Assembly: GCF_017312485.1 (NCBI RefSeq)
Contig: NZ_BMBA01000001.1
Location: forward strand, 696,396-760,395
DNA: 64,000 bases
Origin: Clostridium zeae
Lineage (GTDB): Bacteria; Bacillota; Clostridia; Clostridiales; Clostridiaceae
Direction: 5' to 3'
Made by a program: the position numbers and the translations under genes. The notes beneath the pieces are model-generated. The model did not search any database. It had not been told where the DNA came from and saw nothing but the letters and a program-made list of their open reading frames with translations. The stretch's first letter is position 1; every line of letters begins with the position of its first letter. Below, one piece after another: positions 15,723-23,836 of the stretch.

Positions 15723-16280
15723 TCATAAAATCTTCACCGGAATATTTATCTTTGCCCTATATAAAAGCTCAATCCATCTATTTATATCATCTGGCAGAAT
15801 TGAAAATCTTTCGTCGGTAATAAATCTCATTTTTCCATCTGTTTTTATATTTGTGATATTCTCTATTATTTCTCTAAACACATCAACTGTTATAAATTTC
15901 CCATCATATTGTTTAAGCTCTTCTGTAACTTTTCCAACGACATTCTTTATTGACAATCTATCAAACTCATCAACAAACTTCCAATCTAATAGGTACAACT
16001 CATTAAAGAAAATTTCATTACTTGGATAATTATTTATATATATTGACTCCACAATATTGTCATGATCTGTAACATATATCTCTTTACCACACCTTTCACA
16101 TTTACCTGTACCAACCTGTCCGTATCTTGACCCCAAATGTTCGTATAGTTTTGTTTGAGGCGCATTACAACATGTACAGTACAAAGGAAAAACACTGATA
16201 TCCGGTATAAACTTACCTTCACTCTTAATTCTAATATAAACTTTATTTTTTCTATTTATAGGCAACTTCAGTATATCCAT
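15723..16280 (-). CDS. hypothetical zinc-ribbon protein
   Basis: The product is 185 residues. A C-T-C-C ... C-E-R-C-G-K pair at about 34-37 and 58-61 makes a four-cysteine zinc ribbon with the GSRYGQVGTG segment between. The C-terminal half is helical (VVGKVTEELKQYDGKFITVDVFREII). The start follows AAAGGAG at a rather long 13 bases; an ATG seven bases upstream is followed at once by a stop. The family is not recognised. It heads the four-gene unknown block, and a DNA- or RNA-contacting role is only possible. Confidence 0.62.
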   Translation of the reverse strand: MDILKLPINRKNKVYIRIKSEGKFIPDISVFPLYCTCCNAPQTKLYEHLGSRYGQVGTGKCERCGKEIYVTDHDNIVESIYINNYPSNEIFFNELYLLDWKFVDEFDRLSIKNVVGKVTEELKQYDGKFITVDVFREIIENITNIKTDGKMRFITDERFSILPDDINRWIELLYRAKINIPVKIL

Positions 16281-16844
16281 TCCATAATCCAGTCTCCTTT
16301 AGTGTTTAGTATCTATTTTACTGATATCATCAAAATCGCACATTAAATTGTTTCAATTATTAATCAACAATTTAATTCTACCAAAATTATACACACCATA
16401 CTATAGTTATAAAAATGTCCTTTTTTGGGTATAAAAAATCACTGTTCTATATTCATCTAATGATAAAAAAGCATTCTGAATTGACTTACGAAATACTCTA
16501 CAAATAAGCTTAATTCCCCATTATTTTTTAAGCTTTAAATGACTAGACCCCCTTAACCAGCCTCAACACAGTAACTATTTAAATTTTTCCATATAATTCT
16601 TTTTAAATTTTTCTCTGCAAAACTTTTTTCATAGATTCATATTTAACTATAGAACTATTAACCTATAAGGATATATATCTATTTAAATAGTTCTATATTT
16701 ACCTATTAAAATTCTTAAATTTTTAAATATTTACCGATAAAATGCTGATTTAAATGGATTTTGTTCTTCTAAGGCATATATTTAAGTTAGTCAATTATTT
16801 TTCATATTGATGCTTTCAAAATTAATTTTCAAAGGAGATTACCT
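16281..16844. other. 564-base AT-rich intergenic region with repeats
   Basis: There is no coding signal. The right half contains an inverted repeat and three short direct repeats (see 16648-16740) in front of the ribbon-helix-helix gene. The left half shows two TTTAAATTTTTC copies (near 16578 and 16608) and nothing else I can name. Confidence 0.5.
16648..16740 (+). repeat. inverted repeat and three iteron-like repeats before the RHH gene
   Basis: TATAGAACTATT (16648-16659) is inverted at 16686-16697. TTAACCTATAA (16658-16668), TTTACCTATTA (16698-16708) and TTTACCGATAA (16730-16740) repeat in the same direction 40 and 32 bases apart. Such arrays often bind ribbon-helix-helix proteins, and one is encoded directly downstream. 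Confidence 0.5.
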
Positions 16845-17300
16845 ATGGTTAAGAAAAAGAGAAAAGCTGATGATATAACCGAACTGTGCTTCGATGAAGT
16901 CGTGGAGGAAAACGGAATTGTTGATGGTGAACCAACTGAAGGAGATGTAGTTAGAGCTTTTAGTTTTGTTACTGTAGATTCTGATGCTTTACTTAGTAAT
17001 GATACCAATACAACAGCCACAAATGTTATTAAGGAAGATGATATTAAAGTTTCACCTGAAATAGTAGATAACAGAAAACTAAAGACAATAATGAATGATA
17101 AAACACCAGCAGTGGATGACGAACCACTGGACCTACAAAGAAACTATAAGATAAGAAAATCTACTGCGAGGATGCTTAACGAGATAAAAGCTGCTCATCC
17201 AAATGTTAATGTGTATATGAATACTATAGTTGATGCTGCTTTAAGGCACTATCACAATTATATATTTAATGAAAATGGAGACCAGAATTGGTATAAATAA
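16845..17300 (+). CDS. ribbon-helix-helix DNA-binding protein
   Basis: This 151-residue protein has a basic start (MVKKKRKADD), a long acidic, probably disordered middle rich in Thr, Asp and Asn, and a C-terminal domain at about 98-143. That domain reads as a beta strand (RNYKIRKSTA) followed by two helices (ARMLNEIKAAHPN and YMNTIVDAALRHYHNYI), the ParG/CopG-like ribbon-helix-helix layout. AAAGGAG precedes the ATG. No ParA ATPase is beside it, so partition is not shown. The repeats just upstream are a plausible target for autoregulation or centromere-like binding. Confidence 0.6.
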   Translation: MVKKKRKADDITELCFDEVVEENGIVDGEPTEGDVVRAFSFVTVDSDALLSNDTNTTATNVIKEDDIKVSPEIVDNRKLKTIMNDKTPAVDDEPLDLQRNYKIRKSTARMLNEIKAAHPNVNVYMNTIVDAALRHYHNYIFNENGDQNWYK

Positions 17301-17333
17301 TTCAATTTTCATTACTCATTTTTATATTCATTG

Positions 17334-17366
17334 AAAAAGCACTCAATATTCCTATTGAATGCTTTT
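17334..17366. terminator. bidirectional terminator
   Basis: AAAAGCAnTCAATA pairs with TATTGAnTGCTTTT around a short loop, with T-runs on both sides. It serves the RHH gene from the left and the toxin-antitoxin pair from the right. Confidence 0.75.
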
Positions 17367-17372
17367 GTTATT

Positions 17373-17717
17373 TTAGTTTGAATTATATTCATCTGTATTA
17401 GATACAGTGGAAATTCCAAAAAGTATCTGCATAAAATCCTGTCTCTCATTCAATATACGAACTATTCTTACTGTATCTCCATCAATTCTGTAAAAAACAT
17501 AGTTCTTTTCAGTGAACAGATATAAATAACTTGTCTGAACCTCACTAATACGAGAAAGTTCCCGACCTGAGTATGGAAATTGTTCCAATCTTCTAATTGT
17601 GTTAATCATCTTTTTTATAGTTAAGGTTGCAGTATCCTGACCATGCCGTTCTGATATAATATCTTTGACGCTTTGTAAATCTTCTAATGACTTTGGTGAA
17701 TATGCCAATTTATACAT
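17373..17717 (-). CDS. RelE/ParE-family toxin
   Basis: The 114-residue product has the ParE/RelE fold sequence: YKLAYSPKSLEDLQSVKDII, a helical pair ending in RRLEQFPYSGREL, and the strand set SYLYLFTEKNYVFYRIDGDTVRIVRILNERQDF. The C-terminal R-I-V-R-I-L plus RQDF matches the family's nucleic-acid or gyrase-facing end. The tail of about 15 residues is longer than usual. It begins one base after the antitoxin stop, so the two are co-translated. Whether it cuts mRNA or poisons gyrase cannot be told. Confidence 0.85.
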   Translation of the reverse strand: MYKLAYSPKSLEDLQSVKDIISERHGQDTATLTIKKMINTIRRLEQFPYSGRELSRISEVQTSYLYLFTEKNYVFYRIDGDTVRIVRILNERQDFMQILFGISTVSNTDEYNSN

Positions 17718-17718
17718 A

Positions 17719-17964
17719 CTACACTCCTAGTATGGACTCTACCTCATTGCTAGAGATCCATCCTTTATCTCTTGCAGAGTTTTCACCTTCTTCAAGTTTT
17801 GACATAAGCCTCACAGCTGCTCGAAGTTTATCATACTCTTCTAATTTTACTATAGCAAATTCTCCTCTACCATTTTTAGTAAGGTATACTGGATTATTAA
17901 CTGCTACTTCTTTTAATACCTCTGTATAATTTCTCAAATCTGAAACAGGTTTGATATTTGGCAT
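17719..17964 (-). CDS. Phd/YefM-family antitoxin
   Basis: The 81-residue product opens with the Phd/YefM DNA-binding pattern (MPNIKPVSDLRNYTEVLKEV, then NPVYLTKNGRGEFAIVKLEEYDKL). It continues with a toxin-binding helical tail (RLMSKLEEGENSARDKGWISSNEV). The ATG at 17964 follows GGAG by nine bases; the ATG three codons earlier touches the ribosome site. It precedes the toxin gene by one base, and a palindrome at its promoter suggests the usual autorepression. Confidence 0.88.
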   Translation of the reverse strand: MPNIKPVSDLRNYTEVLKEVAVNNPVYLTKNGRGEFAIVKLEEYDKLRAAVRLMSKLEEGENSARDKGWISSNEVESILGV

Positions 17965-17987
17965 AGTAATCATCTCCTTTTATAATT

Positions 17988-18036
17988 ATTATATAAAGCT
18001 TGATGAAAAATATCAATACAAATTAACATGTTAATT
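17988..18036 (-). promoter_or_regulatory. toxin-antitoxin promoter with palindromic operator
   Basis: On the minus strand, TTGATA (18011-18016), a 17-base spacer and TATAAT (17988-17993) form a near-consensus promoter. The perfect 16-bp palindrome AATTAACATGTTAATT (18021-18036) sits just upstream of the -35 and is a likely Phd-type binding site. Confidence 0.65.
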
Positions 18037-18082
18037 CATCATCAAATCTTGGTTGCTAATATCCACTACTTGATGATGAATT
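18033..18082. repeat. 13-bp perfect inverted repeat
   Basis: AATTCATCATCAA (18033-18045) and TTGATGATGAATT (18070-18082) flank a 24-base loop between the ferredoxin gene and the toxin-antitoxin promoter. It has no T-run. It may end the ferredoxin transcript or extend the toxin-antitoxin operator. Confidence 0.5.
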
Positions 18083-18123
18083 TTCTACTGCAACCCACCT
18101 TTAGCTTTAAAAACTTCTATCTT

Positions 18124-18897
18124 CTATTTATAATACTCCATAAGTTTTTTAGCCCCAATTTCAGGATGAGTATAACGTCCTCTGCTTTGTGTCTTATCTT
18201 TGTAATTGATTGCTTGCTTTGGGCAATGCTGAATGCATGCAAGGCAGCTTTCACATTGATTATGAAATACAGGTTTTTTATTCTCTATGGTTATATTTTT
18301 AGCAGGGCATACCTTCTGGCATATTCCGCAGGAAATACATTTATCATTAACGTTAAAATTACTGTCAGTAGAGTGGATTCTACTAGTGCTTTTATTATAA
18401 ATACTCTTAATAAGTTTATTAATAGAGCGTGACTTATTTGTTACCTTGTTTTCTATATTCTTAGCTATTAGTGGTATCTTTTCGTTTGACTCTCTAGTGA
18501 TCTTGTCTACATTTTTGCTCATGCTGTAAAAAGTTAAGGCATTTTTATACATTTTAATTCCAGCGTTATAGTTAAGCTGCACTCTCTTTTCCTTAAGCAA
18601 TGAGCTTGTCATAGATATAGAATTACCAGGTATACCCCCAAAGGTTGCTACAGCAAAATAGTAGGTAGAGCCTTGCTTTGGAAAGCTTGCATTTTTTATA
18701 AATTCTGCAACCATCCTCGGAAGTCCCCAGAAATATACTGGAAAAACAAAGCCTATTCGTTCATATTCCTCTGGTATTTCCATTCCTACATCCTTATTTA
18801 TTGCTACAAGTTCGCACTCTTTTAAGGTTTTAGCTATCTCTTCAGCTACCTTTAAACTATTTCCTGTTCCAGTGAAAAAATAAATCCTATTTTTCAT
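18124..18897 (-). CDS. EFR1-type flavodoxin-ferredoxin fusion
   Basis: The product is 257 residues. The N-terminal ~150 form a flavodoxin-like domain with the FMN phosphate loop FTGTGNS (about 8-14) and PVYFWGLPRM. The C-terminal ~70 carry two [4Fe-4S] motifs, CISCGICQKVCP and CESCLACIQHCP. This is the EFR1 (clostridial electron-transfer) family, passing electrons between FMN and iron-sulfur clusters in the cytosol. It overlaps the MerR gene by 11 bases and has its own AGAGGG site. It is therefore likely the main MerR target within the operon. Confidence 0.9.
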   Translation of the reverse strand: MKNRIYFFTGTGNSLKVAEEIAKTLKECELVAINKDVGMEIPEEYERIGFVFPVYFWGLPRMVAEFIKNASFPKQGSTYYFAVATFGGIPGNSISMTSSLLKEKRVQLNYNAGIKMYKNALTFYSMSKNVDKITRESNEKIPLIAKNIENKVTNKSRSINKLIKSIYNKSTSRIHSTDSNFNVNDKCISCGICQKVCPAKNITIENKKPVFHNQCESCLACIQHCPKQAINYKDKTQSRGRYTHPEIGAKKLMEYYK

Positions 18898-19324
18898 TGT
18901 CTCTTCCCTCTAATTCTTCAAATATATTTTCAACTAACCTATCTATTTTAATGATGTCCTCGCAATCCTTTTTTTCATCCATCAAAGTTTTTATTTGGGT
19001 CATAAATTCAATCATTGATCCAAACAAATTCTGCTTTCTAATTAATTCTAGTTTCTTCTTATTAAATATGCTCAAAAGCTCAGAATAATTCCTTGCATCA
19101 TGGACTCTCATATACTGAAAAACCTGCTTTATTTCTGCCAAAGTAAAGCCACCAAATTTCATTACCTCAGCATATTGCAAATCTCGTATATCCTGGGCTG
19201 TATAATAGCGATATCTATTATCCGAGCGCTTAGGACATACCAAACCGATTTTATCATAGTATCTTAAGGTATCCTTAGGCATTTTAATTAATTCTGATAC
19301 CTGCTTTATAGAATATGTCTCCAT
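18887..19324 (-). CDS. MerR-family regulator of the EFR1 operon
   Basis: The product is 145 residues. It has an N-terminal winged HTH (YSIKQVSELIKMPKDTLRYYDKIGLVCPKRSDNRYRYYTAQDIRDLQ) and a long dimerisation helix. It lacks a metal-binding cysteine set, which places it in the AdhR/NmlR/TipA-like branch that responds to organic signals. The ATG at 19324 follows AAAGGAG; the GTG three codons earlier is too close to it. The promoter has the 19-base spacer and dyad expected for a MerR activator, so the gene and EFR1 are autoregulated together. Confidence 0.9.
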   Translation of the reverse strand: METYSIKQVSELIKMPKDTLRYYDKIGLVCPKRSDNRYRYYTAQDIRDLQYAEVMKFGGFTLAEIKQVFQYMRVHDARNYSELLSIFNKKKLELIRKQNLFGSMIEFMTQIKTLMDEKKDCEDIIKIDRLVENIFEELEGRDNEK

Positions 19325-19346
19325 AAAATCCACTCCTTTGAGCTCA

Positions 19347-19376
19347 TTATAATATTGGAGTATACTCCAATGTCAA
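19347..19376 (-). promoter_or_regulatory. MerR-type promoter with 19-bp spacer and dyad
   Basis: Minus strand: TTGACA (19371-19376), 19-base spacer, TATAAT (19346/47-19351). The perfect dyad TTGGAGTATACTCCAA (19355-19370) fills the spacer. The long spacer that a MerR dimer must distort is the family signature. Confidence 0.88.
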
Positions 19377-19462
19377 TAATAATATTCCCCATAGTTTTAA
19401 CCTCAAGACTATTAAAAAGTCAGCACTTATATTCACAGTGTAGCTGTAATTCTTAGGATTAT

Positions 19463-19496
19463 AAAAACACCTGTTATAACTAAATAACAAGTGTTA
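19463..19496 (-). terminator. terminator of the TetR-hydrolase operon
   Basis: Minus strand AACACnTGTTAT pairs with ATAACAnGTGTT around TTAGTT, followed by TTTAT. It lies about 80 bases after the hydrolase stop. Confidence 0.6.
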
Positions 19497-19577
19497 ATTG
19501 TTTCATTCTATTTATGATATAAAGTGTAATCACTTAAGCCCTTGCGTTAAATTCACAGAACATCCTTAGTGTTCGCT

Positions 19578-20303
19578 TTAAATAAAATTCAGAATTATTG
19601 GGTTTATAACCTCAGCCTTTCTTAGAGGAAAGTCATGATTTGCATTGTCTAGGAATATTGTTTTGCATTTTGGGTTTCTTTTTCCAAGTTCTTCTATGGA
19701 GCTTATCATTTCCTTAATTTCCTTTTTGCCGCATACAGCCAGCATCGGTATATTTACAATAGGATAATTAGGATTCTCATCTAGTAAAATACGATTTTTG
19801 AACCAGGCTGTATACTTCTCTGGAGTTATCTTTTTTGAATACTCAACCATGAAATCTTCCTGCTGCTTTGTATAGTGCCAGTATTTTGCTTGCAGCCTTA
19901 TGAGCCAGCTAAACTTCAATATAAAACTTGAATACTTTGATATCTTTACATACTTGTCTATAGTCTTTTGTTTTGAACATACCCAGGCACTTAAAAATAC
20001 TGCCTTGTCAAATAAATATTCATATCTAGATACCATTGCCACTGCAAGCTCACCACCAAGAGAATGACCAATTAGTGTAACCTTATCCTTACCTAGTTGT
20101 TTTATAAGCTCAGCCAAAGCCTTGATAGTCTTTTCAGGTTCATAGATTTCCTCCACTTCTTTGCCACTGCCGTAAAGATGGGGCACAACCAAATGGTACT
20201 TGTCCTTAAAACAATATTGATTGCAAAAAGTATCTGTAGCTGCTGCTCCATGCAGAAATACTATTGTGTGATTTTCCCTATTTCCGTATTCATTGTAGTA
20301 CAT
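19578..20303 (-). CDS. alpha/beta-fold hydrolase
   Basis: The product is 241 residues with the alpha/beta-hydrolase set: oxyanion HGAAA (about 19-23), nucleophile elbow GHSLGGE (about 79-85, Ser in the middle), an acid in the late VCGKKE region, and a terminal NHDFPLRKAE histidine. It is probably an esterase or lactonase; the substrate is unknown. Its start overlaps the end of the TetR gene by 43 bases in another frame and has AAGGAGGAG before the ATG. The overlap implies translational coupling to the repressor gene. Confidence 0.87.
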   Translation of the reverse strand: MYYNEYGNRENHTIVFLHGAAATDTFCNQYCFKDKYHLVVPHLYGSGKEVEEIYEPEKTIKALAELIKQLGKDKVTLIGHSLGGELAVAMVSRYEYLFDKAVFLSAWVCSKQKTIDKYVKISKYSSFILKFSWLIRLQAKYWHYTKQQEDFMVEYSKKITPEKYTAWFKNRILLDENPNYPIVNIPMLAVCGKKEIKEMISSIEELGKRNPKCKTIFLDNANHDFPLRKAEVINPIILNFI

Positions 20304-20914
20304 ATAAACTCCTCCTTATAGAAATTTTGCTTATATAACTCTAATATTTTTTCGAACTCTAAGTCTATTTCGTCAATGCTTTTATTTGTGCTTAAGGCAC
20401 TTCTCATAAATCCTTCTGCGCACCATTGCAGTGATTGAAAAAGTAGAGGAATGTCTACTCCTTCCCTAAATTTTTTTCTATCTATCTTTTCAAAAAAATT
20501 CTTATAATTATAATTAATCAAGGGTTCTGAAAATCTAACTATATCCTCTATGACCTCTTCATCATTTTCTTTGTACACTTTAACTATAAATTCATATATA
20601 TATCTATACTTCTTCATCAATTTGCATTTTAACCTCTGTGAATTTAGTAGTATTTCGAAAAAGTCTCTTTCCTCCACACTTCTGTTTTCATCAAGTTCTT
20701 CAATCACCAGTTTCACGCAGTACTCATAAAGGAAAAGATACAGTTCCTTCTTGTTCTTAAAATAATAGAACAAAAGACCCTTTGATATTCCTGCTTCCCG
20801 TGCAATTTCAAGAGTAGAGGTCTGGTAATAGCTTGCCTTAGAAAAAACCTTCAAAGCACTATTTATAATCTGACTTTGCCTCTCCTGAGGCAGCTTAAAA
20901 AACTTCTCATTCAT
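20261..20914 (-). CDS. TetR-family transcriptional repressor
   Basis: The 217-residue product has the TetR N-terminal domain (ERQSQIINSALKVFSKASYYQTSTLEIAREAGISKGLLFYYFKNKKELY) and a variable helical ligand domain. The ATG at 20914 follows GGAGG by six bases, and an in-frame ATG further upstream lacks a site. A 15-bp inverted repeat just upstream is the likely operator. The hydrolase gene overlaps its 3' end, so the repressor and enzyme are one unit, perhaps induced by the enzyme's substrate. Confidence 0.9.
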   Translation of the reverse strand: MNEKFFKLPQERQSQIINSALKVFSKASYYQTSTLEIAREAGISKGLLFYYFKNKKELYLFLYEYCVKLVIEELDENRSVEERDFFEILLNSQRLKCKLMKKYRYIYEFIVKVYKENDEEVIEDIVRFSEPLINYNYKNFFEKIDRKKFREGVDIPLLFQSLQWCAEGFMRSALSTNKSIDEIDLEFEKILELYKQNFYKEEFICTTMNTEIGKITQ

Positions 20915-20938
20915 ATAAAACCTCCATATCAATTAACC

Positions 20939-20986
20939 AAAACGGTCAATGGATTATATTGTCATATTACCTCCATTGACCGTTTT
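20939..20986 (-). promoter_or_regulatory. TetR operator, 15-bp inverted repeat
   Basis: AAAACGGTCAATGGA (20939-20953) is perfectly inverted at 20972-20986 with an 18-base centre. It lies 25 bases upstream of the TetR start and the centre contains TATAAT on the minus strand. Such a wide spacing suggests two dimers or a looped contact. Confidence 0.75.
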
Positions 20987-21053
20987 AAACAAGACTGTTT
21001 TGAACATATCCGAAAAATAAACGTAACCTTAAAGTAGTCTACCAAAATCAATT

Positions 21054-21097
21054 AAGACCTCTAATTAACATACACTTCCCTGTTAATTAGAGGTCTT
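21054..21097. terminator. strong hairpin after the GGDEF-EAL gene
   Basis: AAGACCTCTAATTAACA and TGTTAATTAGAGGTCTT form a perfect 17-bp stem with a ten-base loop, directly after the GGDEF-EAL stop. The trailing T-run is weak. Confidence 0.65.
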
Positions 21098-21101
21098 TAA
21101 T

Positions 21102-23423
21102 TTATATCTTTTCTATTACTTTTTCTTTATCAAGCCATTTATCCTCAATATCACCTGCAGGCATTGGTTTTGCAAAATAGTATCCCTGAATTTCATCACA
21201 GTCTAATTTTTGCAAGCACTCCCACTGTTCCTTGGTTTCAACTCCTTCAGCAATTACCTTGTTACCTTTCATTTTTGCAACAGAAATAACCATCTGGATA
21301 ATAGCCTTGGAATAAAAATCACTTTCTACATTGTCGATTAGTTCCTTTGCTATCTTTATTCTATCAGCTGGAAGATTTTTAAGGTAGTATAAAGACGAAT
21401 AGCCTGTACCAAAATCATCAATAGCGATAGAAACACCAAGTCTTTTTAGATCATTTAAGGTTTCTTGTATATTAATGCTATTTTCGATCTGTTGAGTCTC
21501 CGTTATCTCCACTTCAAATAATTCCGGCTTAACATCATATTTTTTCAATATAGCTTCTAGTTTTTCAACAAAATCCACTTCCACTAACTGTTTTGAAGAC
21601 ACATTTACAGCAATTCTATAAGCATGACCAGTTTTTTCTTTCCATAAAGCATACTGCTTGGCTGCATTTTCAATAATCCAGTACCCTAAGGGAACAATTA
21701 TACCTGTTTCTTCAGCTAAAGGAATAAAGTCTAAAGGAGGAATAAATTTAGTGCCACCTTCATACCAACGTATTAATGTCTCAAAGCCAGATAAGGTTCC
21801 ATCCTTGCAATATACCTGTGGTTGGTAGTATAAAAGAAATTCTTTATCAAATACTACCTTTTTAAGCTTAACCTCAATATTATGTCTATTGTCAGTAATT
21901 TTTCCAATCTTGTCACTATAACTTTGAACTCTATTGAGACCTTTGTCCCTTGCCTGCATCATTGCAATATCAGCATTTTTTATCAAATTATTTTTATCTA
22001 AAGTATCCAGTGGATAACAGGAAATTCCGATATTTAAAGTAGCCTTTATTCCATGATTATCTATAAAAAATAACTCATTACACCTATCTATAATCTCCAT
22101 TGCAATTGTTTCGGAAGAGGCCTCTGCCTCATAACCTTTTACCATTATTGCAAATGCATCATCGCCATAGGTAGCAATAAAGCCATCGTTCCTAATCGCT
22201 ATCTGATAAAGTGCTTCAGATACACTTTTCAAAAGTTTTTCAGCAGTGTCTTTACCATATAAATATTTAATTGATTTTGACTTATTAAGTTCAATATACA
22301 ATACTGAAATTAATTCATTCTGGTCAAGATGTTTTAAGCTTTTTGACAACCTAGCCTCGAAATATCTTCTACTATATAACCCTGTAACAAAATCAGTATT
22401 GTGCAGCTTAGTGATTTCCTCTGTTCTTTCCTTTACCTTTTTCTCTAATTCAAGTACATTCTTCTTTTCTAATTGTAATAATTTTTCTTGAAAAAGACTT
22501 TTTTGAGTAAAGCTAATAAGTATATAGTAAATAAGAAGCGCCATCACTAGCAAGATAAAATACTCAATTTCATCTCGTTTAAAAATAAGAACAATTAATG
22601 GTGCAGATAATATAAATATTTCCACACCCAGCTTACAGACTACTCTTTTCTTAGACCCACTTAGAATTAAATCTGGTTTTTCCTTCTTTGCTCTAGCCTT
22701 TAAAATTGCCGAAACTGCCATCAAGCTAAATGCAACCACATATGCTCCGTCAATCCATGTGTTAGCTTTATAGTCTATATAAAAATCAATATAATAATAA
22801 ACGAAATCTGCAATAACAAAAATAAGTGCACCAGTTACCAAAATTGCATGATACAATGGAGTCTTTATCTTCCTTGCTGAAAATGCCCACACATTAATCC
22901 ATGCATACATGATAACATCCATAATTAAGGATGCCATAGATATTGGATCAGTCAATAGCAATACCACTTTATCACTACGTTGGTCAAATACAAATAACCA
23001 AAGAAGCACCGTTATACTTACGGAAACTATTATAGCATCCAACATGGCTTGTATTTTATTCATTTTTTTCAAATCTTCATGTACTGCAAATGACGTTGCC
23101 AAAAACAGAAAAAGATTTGACATCGAATATCCGTAAACAGTAATGAAATTTTCCTCTGGATTGGTATGGAGAACCAAGGTTTGGATTCCCCACCAAGTAT
23201 CACATAAAAACCATGAAAAGGCTGCTAAGGTAACCATACTTCCAAGCCATTTTAAAATTGTTATTTCTTGTTTCTTTACAAAACCATAAAAAATAACACA
23301 TGTAATAATAAACATCAGGATAGGAGATAACAAATCTCCAAGCATATTATTATTTGTAATTATGGCATATGAATACAGCAGATAAACTAACGTCAATACA
23401 GGCATAAAAATCTTTTTTTTCAT
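21102..23423 (-). CDS. membrane GGDEF-EAL protein, probable c-di-GMP phosphodiesterase
   Basis: Product of 773 residues. Nine or so hydrophobic segments fill residues 1-315, then a coiled linker, a GGDEF domain (about 345-500) and an EAL domain (about 515-765). The GGDEF signature is YGDDAF, so cyclase activity is probably lost, although an LYSRRYFE start is kept. The EAL side has ETLIRW, N in VNVSS, EITET, DDFGTGYSSL, DRIKIAKEL, IAEGVET and EIQGYYFAKP. That is all residues needed for metal binding and hydrolysis. It likely breaks c-di-GMP at the membrane. It stands alone with a hairpin after its stop. Confidence 0.9.
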   Translation of the reverse strand: MKKKIFMPVLTLVYLLYSYAIITNNNMLGDLLSPILMFIITCVIFYGFVKKQEITILKWLGSMVTLAAFSWFLCDTWWGIQTLVLHTNPEENFITVYGYSMSNLFLFLATSFAVHEDLKKMNKIQAMLDAIIVSVSITVLLWLFVFDQRSDKVVLLLTDPISMASLIMDVIMYAWINVWAFSARKIKTPLYHAILVTGALIFVIADFVYYYIDFYIDYKANTWIDGAYVVAFSLMAVSAILKARAKKEKPDLILSGSKKRVVCKLGVEIFILSAPLIVLIFKRDEIEYFILLVMALLIYYILISFTQKSLFQEKLLQLEKKNVLELEKKVKERTEEITKLHNTDFVTGLYSRRYFEARLSKSLKHLDQNELISVLYIELNKSKSIKYLYGKDTAEKLLKSVSEALYQIAIRNDGFIATYGDDAFAIMVKGYEAEASSETIAMEIIDRCNELFFIDNHGIKATLNIGISCYPLDTLDKNNLIKNADIAMMQARDKGLNRVQSYSDKIGKITDNRHNIEVKLKKVVFDKEFLLYYQPQVYCKDGTLSGFETLIRWYEGGTKFIPPLDFIPLAEETGIIVPLGYWIIENAAKQYALWKEKTGHAYRIAVNVSSKQLVEVDFVEKLEAILKKYDVKPELFEVEITETQQIENSINIQETLNDLKRLGVSIAIDDFGTGYSSLYYLKNLPADRIKIAKELIDNVESDFYSKAIIQMVISVAKMKGNKVIAEGVETKEQWECLQKLDCDEIQGYYFAKPMPAGDIEDKWLDKEKVIEKI

Positions 23424-23717
23424 ATTATCACCATCCTTATAGACGTTAAATCCTCAAGGAAATATTATTTTCATCTTATTTCCACTATAACACAAATTTC
23501 CCCTTATTTCTTTTTAGAATTACAACGTTTTCTCTCCCTTATTAACTAAATTCTTTAGTTTCCCTCCATTTTCTGTAACAAGGTCTTCCACACTAAATTC
23601 AAAGATTTTTTAATTTTATCTTCTTTATATATTATTCGTCACGATTGCTACTACCTTTAATTAATTTGGTTACAAGGGATTAAATTAGGAGCTTTAGTAA
23701 TATTTTTTTACTATTAT
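23424..23717. other. gene-free AT-rich stretch
   Basis: It lies between the divergent GGDEF-EAL and methyltransferase genes. I see no ORF with a ribosome site and no repeat. The GGDEF-EAL promoter should lie at the left end but is not clear. Confidence 0.4.
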
Positions 23718-23746
23718 TTGTATCACTTCCAATATAATGCTACAAT
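23718..23746 (+). promoter_or_regulatory. promoter of the methyltransferase gene
   Basis: TTGTAT (23718-23723), a 17-base spacer and TACAAT (23741-23746) lie about 90 bases before the chosen start. Confidence 0.5.
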
Positions 23747-23836
23747 TAATTGTTATATTAAATAATGAAGATTTATCATGATACTAGAGGTAAAACAATA
23801 GAAAGATTTTTTATATTTTGTTTAGGAGGGGATATT

